Part shown: one piece after another, positions 18,081 through 26,641 of the stretch
How positions within the stretch are numbered: the stretch's first letter is position 1
Layout: every line of letters begins with the position of its first letter
Origin: Bradyrhizobium forestalis
GTDB lineage: Bacteria > Pseudomonadota > Alphaproteobacteria > Rhizobiales > Xanthobacteraceae
NCBI RefSeq assembly: GCF_002795245.1
Contig: NZ_PGVG01000016.1
Location: 87,758 to 151,757 of the forward strand
Length of the DNA: 64,000 nucleotides
Direction: 5' to 3'
Position numbers and translations under genes: made by a program
Notes under the pieces: generated by a model
The model's database searches: none
What the model saw: the letters and a program-made list of their open reading frames with translations, nothing else
Told to the model about the DNA's origin: nothing

Positions 18081-18096
18081 TTAACCTCCGTTAACC
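18081..18096 (+). promoter_or_regulatory. CtrA-like box upstream of fliF
   Basis: TTAACC-TCCG-TTAACC gives two TTAA half-sites six bases apart (seven in the strict consensus), 77 bases before the fliF start. It could be a CtrA site for the fliF operon. Confidence 0.45.
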
Positions 18097-18172
18097 ATAT
18101 CGAAACCATCCCCTAGGCAATAATTGCCCAGTCGACCGCTCGGTTGCGGGTCGAATTGGTTGGGGCGGTTGC

Positions 18173-19783
18173 TTGCAAGGTCTTGCGGACTTCTTAAAAA
18201 GTATCGGCGCCGCCCGGTTCGGGGCGATGATCGCGGTCACTGCCGCGCTCATCGGCTTCTTTGCCTTCGTTATCATGCGCGTCACCACGCCGCAGATGAC
18301 GACGCTGTTCACGGACCTGTCCGTCGAGGATTCCTCCAGCATCATCAAGGACCTGGAACGCCAGGGCATCCAGTTCGAGATCCGCAATGAGGGCTCCATC
18401 ATCATGGTGCCCAAGGACAAGGTCACGCGCCTGCGGATGAAGCTCGCCGAGGGCGGCCTGCCCAAGGGCGGCGGCGTCGGCTACGAGGTGTTCGACAAGT
18501 CGGACGCGCTCGGCACCACCTCCTTCGTCCAGAACATCAATCATCTGCGCGCGCTGGAAGGCGAGCTCGCCCGCACCATCCGCGCCATCGACCGCATCCA
18601 GGCCGCCCGCGTCCATCTGGTGCTGCCCGAGCGGCCGCTGTTCGCGCGCGAGGCGCCGGAGCCGTCGGCCTCGATCGTGGTGCGCGTCCGCGGCTCGCTG
18701 GAAGCCCAGCAGATCCGTGCCATCCGCCATCTCGTCGCCTCCGCCGTCAACGGGCTGAAGCCGCAGCGGGTCTCGATCGTCGATGAGGCCGGCCAGCTGC
18801 TGGCCGACGGCGCGGCGACCGATCCGGAGCAGGCCGTCGGCGACGAGCGCCGCATCGCCTTCGAAAAGCGCATGCGCAAGCAGGTCGAGGACATCGTCTC
18901 CTCCGTGGTCGGCTCGGGCCGCGCCCGCGTGCAGCTCTCCGCCGATTTCGACTTCAACAAGGTGACCCAGACCTCGGACAAGTTCGACCCCGAAGGCCGC
19001 GTGCTGCGCTCGAGCCAGACCCGCGAAGAGCAGAGCATGACCGCCGACAATAACGGCCAGGTCACCGTCAACAACGAGCTGCCCGGCAACCAGCAGAACA
19101 ACGGCGTCGCCGCCAAGGACCAGAGCAAGAAGACCGAGGAGACCAACAATTACGAGATCTCCCGCACCACCAAGACCGAGGTGACCGAGGCCGGCCGGGT
19201 CAACCGCATCTCGGTCGCGGTGCTGGTCGATGGCATCTACAGCAAGAACGACAAGGGCGAGCTGGCCTACCAGGACCGCACCAAGGAGCAGCTCGACCGC
19301 ATCGCCGCCCTGGTGCGCTCGGCGATCGGCTTCGACCAGAAGCGCGGCGACCAGGTCGAGGTCGTCAATCTGCGCTTTGCCGACGCCCCCTCCACCGCTC
19401 CGATCGGCGAGCCTTCAGGCTTCCTCGGCATGCTGCAGTTCACCAAGGACGACGTCATGTATTTCGTCGAGCTCGGCGTGATGATGCTGCTCGGCCTGGT
19501 CGTGCTGTTCCTGGTGATCCGCCCGCTGGTCAAGCGCATCCTCGCTTCCGACGAAGTCGCCGCCGCCATCTCCGGCGTCCTCGCCGGTCCCGCCGCCTCG
19601 GAAGAGACAGCGGCCGCCGCCCCGGCCCTGCTGCCGAGCGGCGCCGCCAGCGCCATCGACGTCGCCACCATCCAGGGCCAGGTCCACGCCCAGTCCGTCC
19701 ATCGCGTCGGCGAGCTCGCCGAGCGCAACCCCAACGAAACCGTCGCCATCATTCGCCAGTGGCTCACCGAGCCAGCCAAGTAA
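18173..19783 (+). CDS. fliF: Flagellar MS-ring protein FliF
   Basis: FliF forms the membrane/supramembrane ring that houses the flagellar export gate. The 536-residue protein has an N-terminal membrane helix (FGAMIAVTAALIGFFAFVIM, about 15-35), the ring-building motifs (LPKGGGVGYEVFD, then ALEGELARTI and ARVHLVLPE), a periplasmic loop rich in Asn/Gln, and a second membrane helix near 429-450 (VELGVMMLLGLVVLFLVIRP). The FliG-binding C-terminus is present (VGELAERNPNETVAIIRQWL). Translation starts at TTG 18173 after GGGGCGG. fliG follows after 29 bases. The family length is 530-560. Confidence 0.96.
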   Translation: MQGLADFLKSIGAARFGAMIAVTAALIGFFAFVIMRVTTPQMTTLFTDLSVEDSSSIIKDLERQGIQFEIRNEGSIIMVPKDKVTRLRMKLAEGGLPKGGGVGYEVFDKSDALGTTSFVQNINHLRALEGELARTIRAIDRIQAARVHLVLPERPLFAREAPEPSASIVVRVRGSLEAQQIRAIRHLVASAVNGLKPQRVSIVDEAGQLLADGAATDPEQAVGDERRIAFEKRMRKQVEDIVSSVVGSGRARVQLSADFDFNKVTQTSDKFDPEGRVLRSSQTREEQSMTADNNGQVTVNNELPGNQQNNGVAAKDQSKKTEETNNYEISRTTKTEVTEAGRVNRISVAVLVDGIYSKNDKGELAYQDRTKEQLDRIAALVRSAIGFDQKRGDQVEVVNLRFADAPSTAPIGEPSGFLGMLQFTKDDVMYFVELGVMMLLGLVVLFLVIRPLVKRILASDEVAAAISGVLAGPAASEETAAAAPALLPSGAASAIDVATIQGQVHAQSVHRVGELAERNPNETVAIIRQWLTEPAK

Positions 19784-19812
19784 CTGCCAAGTGAATCAAG
19801 AAGTGATCTGAC

Positions 19813-20907
19813 ATGGCCGCCAATCTGCAAAACGCCAATTCCAACGACATCACCAGCGTGATCTCCACGCTCGGTCAGCGTGCCGGCAATCGGGCGGGCG
19901 GTGCCAAGACCGAAGGGCTGGCCGGGCCGAAGCGTGCCGCGATCCTGATGCTGGCGCTGGGCGAGCAATATGGCGGCAAGATCTGGGGCCTGCTCGACGA
20001 CGACGAGGTGCGTCAGCTCTCGCTGGAGATGTCCACGCTCGGCACCGTCGAGGTCGACACCGTCGAGGATATGCTGCTCGAATTCGTCTCGCGCATGTCG
20101 GCTTCGGGTGCGCTGATGGGCAATTTCGACGCCACCGAGCGCCTGCTCCAGCAATACCTGCCGCCGGAGCGCGTCAACGGCATCATGGACGAGATCCGCG
20201 GCCCTGCGGGGCGCAACATGTGGGAGAAGCTCTCCAACGTGCAGGAGGAGGTTCTCGCCAACTATCTCAAGAACGAATACCCGCAGACCATCGCCGTGGT
20301 GCTGTCGAAGCTGAAGTCGGAGCACGCCGCCCGCGTGCTCGGCATCCTGCCCGAGGAGCTCGCGCTCGACGTCGTCAACCGCATGCTGAAGATGGAGGCC
20401 GTGCAGAAGGAGGTGATCGAGAGCGTGGAGAAGACGCTGCGCACCGAATTCATGTCCAACCTGTCGCAGACCCGCCGCCGCGACGCCCACGAGGTGATGG
20501 CCGAAATCTTCAACAATTTCGACCGCCAGACCGAAACCCGCTTCATCACCTCGCTGGAAGAGGACAACCGCGAATCCGCCGAGCGCATCAAGGCGCTGAT
20601 GTTCACCTTCGACGACCTCGTGAAGCTCGATTCCGGCTCGGCCCAGACCCTGATGCGCAACGTCGACAAGGACAAGCTCGGCGTCGCGCTCAAGAGCGCC
20701 AACGAGGACGTCCGCAACTTCTTCTTCGGCAACATGTCCTCGCGCGCGGCCAAGATGCTCCAGGACGACATGGCAGCGATGGGCCCGGTCCGCCTGCGCG
20801 ACGTCGACGAGGCCCAGGCACTGCTGGTCAACCTCGCCAAGGATCTCGCCGCCAAGGGCGAGATCATGCTGACCAAGAACCGCGCCGACGACGAGCTGGT
20901 GTACTGA
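19813..20907 (+). CDS. fliG: Flagellar motor switch protein FliG
   Basis: FliG is the rotor protein that contacts the stator and couples ion flow to rotation, on the cytoplasmic face of the MS ring. The 364-residue protein has the N-terminal FliF-binding domain (GPKRAAILMLALGEQYGGKI), the middle domain with ENYLKNEYPQTIAVVLSKL-like sequence, and the C-terminal torque helix region (MFTFDDLVKLD, then LGVALKS and EDVRNFFFGNMSSRAAKMLQ). All are intact. The first 30 residues form a short extension. The stop overlaps the fliH start, showing coupled translation. Confidence 0.97.
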   Translation: MAANLQNANSNDITSVISTLGQRAGNRAGGAKTEGLAGPKRAAILMLALGEQYGGKIWGLLDDDEVRQLSLEMSTLGTVEVDTVEDMLLEFVSRMSASGALMGNFDATERLLQQYLPPERVNGIMDEIRGPAGRNMWEKLSNVQEEVLANYLKNEYPQTIAVVLSKLKSEHAARVLGILPEELALDVVNRMLKMEAVQKEVIESVEKTLRTEFMSNLSQTRRRDAHEVMAEIFNNFDRQTETRFITSLEEDNRESAERIKALMFTFDDLVKLDSGSAQTLMRNVDKDKLGVALKSANEDVRNFFFGNMSSRAAKMLQDDMAAMGPVRLRDVDEAQALLVNLAKDLAAKGEIMLTKNRADDELVY

Positions 20908-21530
20908 TGGCCGCTCCGGCAAAATTCCTGTTCGACACCGACTTCGCGGCACCCGAGCGGACGACGCGCGAGAAGGCCGCGACCGCAGCCGAGATCGCCC
21001 AGAAGGTCGCGGAAGCCGAGGCGCGTGCCTACCAGGAGGGCTTTGCCGCCGGCCAGCGCGAGGCCAAGGCCGAGAGCGACCGCCGCGTCGCGCTCGCCAT
21101 GGAAGAGATCAACATCGCAATTCGGGGCGTCGCTTCCGGCATCGGCAACATCGAGATCAAGATGGAGACCGAGGCGGTCGAGGTCGCGGTCGCGGTGGCG
21201 CGCAAGCTGTGCGCCGATCTCATCGCGGCCGAACCGCTCGGCGAGGTCATCGCGCTGGTCAAGGACTGCTTCTCGCATCTGGTCGCGACGCCGCATCTCG
21301 TCGTCCGCATCAACGATGCGCTTTACGACGCCGCGCGCGAAAAGGTCGAGCGGCTCGCCAAGCAGAGCGGCTTCGAGGGCCGGCTGGTGATCCTGGCCGA
21401 GCCGGACATTGCCACCGGCGACTGCCGGATCGAATGGGCCGATGGCGGCGTCGTGCTGGAGCGCAGCGCCATCATGGCGAAGATCGATGACATGGTCGGA
21501 CGCTATATCGCGTCCCGCAGGGGGAGCTAA
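20907..21530 (+). CDS. fliH: FliH-like flagellar export ATPase regulator
   Basis: FliH binds the export ATPase FliI and links it to the switch complex. The 207-residue protein starts at ATG 20907, sharing an A with the fliG stop. It has a charged N-terminal coiled coil (KAATAAEIAQKVAEAEARAY, then GFAAGQREAKAESDRRVA) and a C-terminal FliH/HrpE-like domain (AVAVARKLCADLIAAEP, then VRINDALYDAAREKVERLAK, then DCRIEWADGGVVLERSAIM). The last motif is typical of the family. The frame extends upstream inside fliG, but that part is only a shadow. fliN starts four bases after its stop. Position between fliG and fliN supports the call. Confidence 0.85.
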   Translation: MAAPAKFLFDTDFAAPERTTREKAATAAEIAQKVAEAEARAYQEGFAAGQREAKAESDRRVALAMEEINIAIRGVASGIGNIEIKMETEAVEVAVAVARKLCADLIAAEPLGEVIALVKDCFSHLVATPHLVVRINDALYDAAREKVERLAKQSGFEGRLVILAEPDIATGDCRIEWADGGVVLERSAIMAKIDDMVGRYIASRRGS

Positions 21531-21533
21531 GCC

Positions 21534-21884
21534 ATGAGCGACACTGACGGACAGGTCCCGCTGCCCGATCTGAACGGCCCGATGCCGCCAACCGGCACCG
21601 ACGTCGGCTACAACGAGGACGAATATGCGGCGCGTGCCGCCGCCGACCTCGAGGCGGTATTCGACGTTCCGGTGCAGGTCTCGGCCGTGCTCGGCCGCTC
21701 CAAGATGGACGTCGGCGAGCTCCTCAAGCTCGGGCCCGGCACCGTGCTCGAGCTCGATCGGCGCGTCGGCGAAGCCATCGACATCTACGTCAACAACAAG
21801 CTGGTCGCCCGCGGCGAGGTCGTCCTGGTCGAGGACAAGCTCGGCGTGACCATGACGGAAATCATCAAGGCCGAACGCAGCTAG
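21534..21884 (+). CDS. fliN: Flagellar motor switch protein FliN
   Basis: FliN forms the lower C-ring and takes part in switching and cargo docking. The 116-residue protein has an acidic, variable N-terminus (about 35 residues) and a complete SpoA domain: FDVPVQVSAVLGRSKMDVGE, then LKLGPGTVLELDRRVGEAID, then VNNKLVARGEVVLVEDKLGV. Length is within the family range. It follows fliH by three bases and precedes flbD by about 50. Confidence 0.96.
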   Translation: MSDTDGQVPLPDLNGPMPPTGTDVGYNEDEYAARAAADLEAVFDVPVQVSAVLGRSKMDVGELLKLGPGTVLELDRRVGEAIDIYVNNKLVARGEVVLVEDKLGVTMTEIIKAERS

Positions 21885-21935
21885 CGCCACGGAAAATAGA
21901 GCGCGGCAGCGCGAACAGACGAACAGGAGACTCAT

Positions 21936-23321
21936 ATGCGGCTTCTCATCGTTGGCACATTGAAGGGCCAGCTCACCACCGCCACCAAGATCGCGATGGA
22001 GAACGGCGCCACCGTGACCCATGCCGAGGATCATGAGCAGGCGATGCGCGTGCTGCGCGGCGGCAAGGGCGCCGACCTCCTGCTGGTCGACGTCGCGCTC
22101 GACATCCGCGACCTCGTGCTGCGGCTGGAAGCTGAGCACATCCACGCCCCGATCGTCGCCTGCGGCATCACCAACGACGCCCGTGCCGCCGTGGCCGCGA
22201 TCCACGCCGGCGCCAAGGAATACATCCCGCTGCCGCCGGAGCCGGAGCTGATCGCCGCGGTGCTCGCCGCGGTCGCCAACGATTCCCGCGAGCTGGTCTA
22301 TCGCGACGAAGCCATGGCAAAGGTGATCAAGCTCGCCCAGCAAATCGCGGGCTCGGATGCCTCGGTGATGATCACCGGGGAATCCGGCACGGGTAAGGAA
22401 GTGCTGGCCCGCTACGTCCATGCCCGCTCGGCGCGCGCCAAGCGTCCCTTCATCTCCATCAACTGCGCCGCGATCCCCGAGCACCTCCTGGAATCCGAGC
22501 TGTTCGGCCATGAGAAAGGCGCCTTCACCGGCGCGGTCGCCCGCCGCATCGGCAAGTTCGAGGAAGCGACCGGCGGCACGCTGCTGCTCGACGAAATCTC
22601 GGAGATGGACGTCCGCCTGCAATCCAAGCTGCTGCGCGCCATCCAGGAGCGTGTGATCGACCGCGTCGGCGGCACCAAGCCTGTCGCCGTGGACATCCGC
22701 ATCATCGCGACCTCGAACCGCAACCTGGCCGAGGCCGTGCGCGAAGGCACGTTCCGCGAGGACCTGCTGTTCCGCCTCAACGTCGTCAATTTGAAGATCC
22801 CGCCGCTGCGCGAGCGCCCGGCCGATATCCTCGAGCTCGCCCAGCATTTCGTGAAGAAATACGCCGAGGCCAACGGCGTGCCGCTGCGCCCGATCTCGAC
22901 GGAAGCCCGCCGCGTGCTCTCCGCCAACCGCTGGCAGGGCAACGTCCGCGAGCTCGAAAACACCATGCACCGCGCGGTGCTGATGGCGCAGGGCGATGAG
23001 ATCGGGCCCGACGCCATCATCACGCCGGACGGCGACCGGCTCGACCTCGCCAAGACCGCCCCGGCCGTGGCGCATGCCACCATGGCCGCCGAGCAGGTGA
23101 CGCGCGCGCTGGTGGGACGCACCGTGGCCGACGTCGAGCGCGACCTCATCCTGGAGACGCTGAAGCACTGCCTCGGCAACCGCACCCATGCCGCCAACAT
23201 CCTCGGCATCTCGATCCGTACGCTGCGCAACAAGCTCAACGAATACGCCGACGGCGGCATCCCGATCCCGCCTGCGGGAACGCCGGGTGAGTATCCGCGG
23301 ATGCCGATGGTGGGAGCGTAG
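21936..23321 (+). CDS. flbD: Sigma-54-dependent flagellar regulator FlbD
   Basis: FlbD is an enhancer-binding activator of late flagellar promoters in Caulobacter-type systems. The 461-residue protein has an N-terminal receiver-like domain (1-120), an AAA+ domain with Walker A GESGTGKE near 147 and the sigma-54 contact motif GAFTGA near 195, and a C-terminal Fis-type HTH (NRTHAANILGISIRTLRNKL). The receiver lacks the acidic pair normally at its start (LLIVGTLKG), though an Asp in LLLVDVAL and a Lys in KEYIPLP remain, so ordinary phosphorylation is doubtful. It probably acts on the sigma-54 promoter at 14956. A strong hairpin follows the gene. Confidence 0.95.
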   Translation: MRLLIVGTLKGQLTTATKIAMENGATVTHAEDHEQAMRVLRGGKGADLLLVDVALDIRDLVLRLEAEHIHAPIVACGITNDARAAVAAIHAGAKEYIPLPPEPELIAAVLAAVANDSRELVYRDEAMAKVIKLAQQIAGSDASVMITGESGTGKEVLARYVHARSARAKRPFISINCAAIPEHLLESELFGHEKGAFTGAVARRIGKFEEATGGTLLLDEISEMDVRLQSKLLRAIQERVIDRVGGTKPVAVDIRIIATSNRNLAEAVREGTFREDLLFRLNVVNLKIPPLRERPADILELAQHFVKKYAEANGVPLRPISTEARRVLSANRWQGNVRELENTMHRAVLMAQGDEIGPDAIITPDGDRLDLAKTAPAVAHATMAAEQVTRALVGRTVADVERDLILETLKHCLGNRTHAANILGISIRTLRNKLNEYADGGIPIPPAGTPGEYPRMPMVGA

Positions 23322-23347
23322 GCGGCGCCTTCGAAGAAGGTGAGATG

Positions 23348-23380
23348 CGAATGCCCGGGCCTGGTCCCGGGCATTCGTTT
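23348..23380 (+). terminator. Probable terminator after flbD
   Basis: CGAATGCCCGGG-CCTGGT-CCCGGGCATTCG is a perfect 12-bp stem followed by TTTG, 26 bases past the flbD stop. The T run is short, but the position fits the end of the flagellar operon. Confidence 0.75.
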
Positions 23381-23407
23381 GCGGACGGTTGCGCTGGCCT
23401 GCGCCCC

Positions 23408-23532
23408 GTCATCCTGAGGTGCGGTGCGCGCGATGCAAGAGCATCGCGCGCGGAGCCTCGAAGGATGAACGGCCACAGTCGGGCCGTCGCCCTTCGAGGG
23501 CCGCTGAAGAAGCGGCCACCTCAGGGTGACGG
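23408..23532. repeat. Dispersed repeat with CATCCTGAGG ends
   Basis: The element runs from TCATCCTGAGG to CCTCAGGGTGACGG. Inside it carries hairpins, for example GCGCGCGATGC..GCATCGCGCGC, and a CTCGAAGGATG / CCCTTCGAGG pair. It is the same family as 34961-35095. Confidence 0.7.
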
Positions 23533-23631
23533 ATAACTCAGCACACAGCGCAGAGCCGCATCGCATCCGGCGACTAGGTGCTCCCCGGGGCAGGCTTTAT
23601 AACGCCGCATGACAACAACGCGAGGATAAAC

Positions 23632-24780
23632 ATGGCTGAAGCTCAAATCACGGATTGGCTGGCGTCGCAGAAGCAGGCGATGATTGATCTCTTGCGCGAC
23701 GTCGTGAGCATCGATTCCGGATCCTACGACAAGGCAGGCGTCGATGCGGTCGGTGTGCGGTTCGAGCGGCATTTTGCCGAGCACGGCATTCCGTTCCGGC
23801 GCGAAAGCCACAGCACGTTTGGCGACGCGATCCATGCCGAGGTGGCAAAGCCCGGCAGCAACGAGAAGCCGGTGCTGTTGATGGGGCATCGCGACACCGT
23901 GTTCGGCAAGGGCGAGGCCGGGCGGCGTCCGTTCACGATTCGAGATGGCCGCGCCTATGGACCCGGCGTCGCCGACATGAAGTCCGGCCTCGTCATGAAC
24001 GTGTTCGTGGCGACGGCCTTCCACAAGTTCGGCGGCGCACCGCATCCGATCAAGGTGCTGATCACCTCGGACGAAGAGATCGGCTCGCCCTCCTCGCGCC
24101 CGGTGATCGAACGCGAGGGGCGCTCGGCGCGCGCCGTGTTCAATTCCGAGCCGGGCCGTCCCACCGGCAACGTCGTCACTGGGCGCAAGGGCGGCATCTT
24201 CATGCACATGGCCATCACCGGCAAGGCCGCGCATTCCGGCGCGAACTTCGCTGCGGGCGTCAGCGCGATCGGCGAGCTCGCGCACAAGATCGTACAGATC
24301 CATGCGCTGACCAATCTTGACAAGGGCATCACGCTCAATGTCGGCCTCGTCTCCGGCGGGCAGTCCGTCAACACGACGGCGCCTTACGCCGAAGGCCAGA
24401 TCGATCTGCGCTATGTCGATCCCGCCGACCGCGCGAGGATCATGGCCGCGATCGAAAAGATCGTCGCGACCTCCTACGTGCCGGGCACGAGCGCGACGCT
24501 CACCATCAAGGGCGAGTTCGTGCCGGTGGTGCAGAGCGCGGAGTCGAAGGCGCTGTTCGAAAAATATCAGGCCGCCGCAAGACAGGTCGGCCTCACCACG
24601 CTGCAGGGCGAGTTCTCCGGCGGCTGCGCCGATTCCGGCTTCACCGCCGCTGTGGGCACGCCGACGATCTGCGGCCTCGGACCCGTCGGCGGCCTCGCGC
24701 ATACGCCGGAAGAATATCTCGAGGTCGACAGCATCGTGCCGCGCGCACAAGCGCTGGCGCTGGCGATTTTGCGGGGGTGA
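23632..24780 (+). CDS. M20-family metallopeptidase, glutamate carboxypeptidase-like
   Basis: This zinc enzyme probably removes a C-terminal amino acid from a small peptide or conjugate; carboxypeptidase G2 is the nearest well-known type. The 382-residue protein shows all metal ligands: His in MGHRDTVFG (near 86), Asp in GVADMKSG (near 114), the Glu pair in SDEEIGS (near 146), Glu in NSEPGRP (near 172) and His in GLAHTPEEY (near 355). The dimerisation domain lies between them (GKAAHSGANFAAGVSAI). There is no signal peptide, so it should be cytoplasmic. ATG 23632 follows GAGGA; an 18-codon upstream extension is open but unlikely. The gene stands alone between two repeat elements. Substrate unknown. 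Confidence 0.88.
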   Translation: MAEAQITDWLASQKQAMIDLLRDVVSIDSGSYDKAGVDAVGVRFERHFAEHGIPFRRESHSTFGDAIHAEVAKPGSNEKPVLLMGHRDTVFGKGEAGRRPFTIRDGRAYGPGVADMKSGLVMNVFVATAFHKFGGAPHPIKVLITSDEEIGSPSSRPVIEREGRSARAVFNSEPGRPTGNVVTGRKGGIFMHMAITGKAAHSGANFAAGVSAIGELAHKIVQIHALTNLDKGITLNVGLVSGGQSVNTTAPYAEGQIDLRYVDPADRARIMAAIEKIVATSYVPGTSATLTIKGEFVPVVQSAESKALFEKYQAAARQVGLTTLQGEFSGGCADSGFTAAVGTPTICGLGPVGGLAHTPEEYLEVDSIVPRAQALALAILRG

Positions 24781-24789
24781 ACGCAGGTG

Positions 24790-24882
24790 CCGTAGGGTGG
24801 GCAAAGCGAAGCGTGCCCACCACTTCTGCCATCGCGGAAAGATGGTGGGCACGGCGCAAGTGCGCCTTTGCCCACCCTACGG
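24790..24882. repeat. Dispersed inverted repeat (GTAGGGTGGGCAAAG type)
   Basis: CCGTAGGGTGGGCAAAGCGA at the left and its inverted counterpart ending CCCACCCTACGG at the right enclose two further inverted GTGCCCACC segments. It is a roughly 93-nt palindromic intergenic element between two converging genes. Confidence 0.8.
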
Positions 24883-24904
24883 GACCTACGAGACCTCCCG
24901 AGCC

Positions 24905-25060
24905 TTACGAATAACTCGGCGCGTCGGGCTTGCGGAAGATGTGGATGGGATCGCCCGGCACGATCGGCTGGCCGCTGAACGTCGCGTAGGCGTAGAGCGC
25001 GAGATAGGCGATCGCGAGCGCACCAATGGCGTAGAAGACCCAGGTCGCCACGCGCTTCAT
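24905..25060 (-). CDS. Small single-span membrane protein (51 aa)
   Basis: A 51-residue protein starts at ATG 25060 (MKRVATWVFYAIGALAIAYL). Residues about 5-27 form one transmembrane helix, and a short polar tail ends in FRKPDAPSYS. No family is recognised. It lies about 95 bases past the flavin reductase on the same strand and may be the last gene of the ssu operon. The reverse frame extends upstream, but only this end looks like protein. Confidence 0.65.
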   Translation of the reverse strand: MKRVATWVFYAIGALAIAYLALYAYATFSGQPIVPGDPIHIFRKPDAPSYS

Positions 25061-25154
25061 CGTTCCGCTCCATTGCCGTCCCGGCGGGAAGGCCGAGGTG
25101 CTTCTAGAGCGACGACGAGAAAAAGACCAGCCTTGCGCGAGGGGACGGCGGCGA

Positions 25155-25736
25155 TCAAATGCCGCGGCGGCCGCGCGCGGGAACGCTGACGTCGGCGAGC
25201 CTTGCGGCGTCCTCGTCCTGGTCGACCGCCACGTACTGGCCATGCCAGTAAGCGAGTGCCGCATTGCGCGTCGAGTTCCTGACGTCCCTGACGCGGCCGA
25301 TGACGATGCCGTGCGAATGCCGCTCGACGATCTCCTCGACCTCGCAGTCGAACACCGACAACGCACCGACCAGCAGCGGAACGCCCGAGACCGACGTGAT
25401 CCACTGCGCGCCCGCGAAACGATCGGCGCCCTTCAACCCGCCCTTGCCGGCAAAGCGCTCGGCAATGTCGAGCTGGTCGGCGTTGAGAATGTTGACGCCG
25501 AAGGCGCCGTGGCGGCGGATCAGCGGAAACGACGAGGCGTCGCGATTGATGCTGACCAGCAGCGTCGGCGGCTCGACCGACAGGGAGGTGACCGAGGTCA
25601 CGGTCATGCCGGTGATGTCCCTGCCCCGCCCGGCGGTGATGACGCTGACGCCGCCGGTGAGGTGGCGCATGGCGCCGCGGAAATCGGCGGACGAGACGGG
25701 GATTTCAGTCATGAGATCGCGGGGCACTACATTCAT
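25155..25736 (-). CDS. NAD(P)H:flavin oxidoreductase, SsuE-like partner of SsuD
   Basis: This enzyme reduces FMN with NAD(P)H and hands FMNH2 to a monooxygenase. The 193-residue protein belongs to the HpaC/flavin-reductase-like family: FRGAMRHLTGGVSVITA, then GMTVTSVTSLSVEPPTLLVS, then FGVNILNADQLDIAERFAG and VFDCEVEEIVERHSHGIVIG. That fold differs from E. coli SsuE, so the role, not the family, is the same. It is the last enzyme gene of the ssu operon, 33 bases after ssuB, with GGGGAG before ATG 25736. The pairing with SsuD is inferred from position. Confidence 0.88.
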   Translation of the reverse strand: MNVVPRDLMTEIPVSSADFRGAMRHLTGGVSVITAGRGRDITGMTVTSVTSLSVEPPTLLVSINRDASSFPLIRRHGAFGVNILNADQLDIAERFAGKGGLKGADRFAGAQWITSVSGVPLLVGALSVFDCEVEEIVERHSHGIVIGRVRDVRNSTRNAALAYWHGQYVAVDQDEDAARLADVSVPARGRRGI

Positions 25737-25769
25737 GGCGTTGCTCCCCGCAAGCGGGGTTCCCTGTAT

Positions 25770-26621
25770 TTAGGTACGATCGTCCGCCGACAACAGGTGG
25801 CTCAGGATCGAGCCTTCGAGGCCGGCAAGCTCGGCCGAGCCGCGCTGGCGCGGCCTGCCTGCGTTAACCACGACGTCATGGGCAATCCGGCCCTCCTCGA
25901 TCACAAGCACCCGGTCTGCCAGGGCGACCGCCTCCGAGACATCGTGGGTGACCAGGATCGCCGTAAACCCCTGGTCGCGCCAGACCCGCTCCAGGAGGCG
26001 CTGCATCGAGATGCGGGTCAGCGCGTCCAGCGCGCCGAGCGGCTCGTCGAAGGCGAGCACGCGCGGACGAGAGACCAGCGCGCGGCCGAGCGCGACGCGC
26101 TGCTTCTGGCCGCCCGAGAGCACCGAAGGCCACTGGTCGCGCTTGTCGGCGAGGCCGACCTCGGTCAACGCCTTTTCGGCGCGGGCATGCGCATCGCCGG
26201 ACGCACGATCGCGGCCGAGGCCGACCTCGACATTGGCGAGCACGCGGGCCCAGGGCAGCAGCCGCGGCTCCTGGAACATCACGCGGATGTCCTCGGGCTG
26301 GATGTCCCTTGGCTCAAAGTCCTGGCCGAAGCTGATGCTGCCGGCATCGATCTTGTCGAGGCCTGCGATCAGGCGCAGCAGCGTGCTCTTGCCGCAGCCG
26401 CTCTTGCCGACGATCGCGACGAACTGGCCGGCGGGGATATGCAGGTCGACGCCGCGCAGCACTTCGTTGTCGCCGAAGGACTTTCGCAGGCCGCGGATGC
26501 TGAGCGGCAGGCCGGTGGTCTGCGCCGGCCGCTCCTCGCGCACCACGCGGGCGTGTGGCGCGAAATTGGCGCGGCTGGCGAGCTCGGTCTCGGGAAGGGA
26601 GGTACGAAGCGCTGTCTGCAT
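25770..26621 (-). CDS. ssuB: Aliphatic sulfonate ABC transporter ATP-binding protein SsuB
   Basis: SsuB powers sulfonate uptake from the cytoplasmic side. The 283-residue protein has Walker A GKSGCGKST at 72-80, the Q-loop MFQEPRLLPW, signature LSGGQKQR near 168, Walker B VLAFDEP and the H-loop VTHDVSEA. Wording such as EPRLLPW and DEPLGALDALTR is typical of the nitrate/sulfonate/taurine group. A 40-residue polar extension precedes the core. ATG 26621 is chosen; a start at 26645 would add eight residues. It directly follows ssuC in the operon. Confidence 0.93.
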   Translation of the reverse strand: MQTALRTSLPETELASRANFAPHARVVREERPAQTTGLPLSIRGLRKSFGDNEVLRGVDLHIPAGQFVAIVGKSGCGKSTLLRLIAGLDKIDAGSISFGQDFEPRDIQPEDIRVMFQEPRLLPWARVLANVEVGLGRDRASGDAHARAEKALTEVGLADKRDQWPSVLSGGQKQRVALGRALVSRPRVLAFDEPLGALDALTRISMQRLLERVWRDQGFTAILVTHDVSEAVALADRVLVIEEGRIAHDVVVNAGRPRQRGSAELAGLEGSILSHLLSADDRT

Positions 26622-26641
26622 GTGATTCCCAGTATTTCTGC

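Noticed and set aside
18156..18177. Sigma-54 promoter before fliF
   Set aside because: GG and TTGC are present at roughly the right distance, but the site overlaps the ribosome binding site and start codon.
20262..23189. 975-codon reverse frame
   Set aside because: It lies opposite fliG, fliH, fliN and flbD, which are all certain genes; high GC keeps the antisense frame open.
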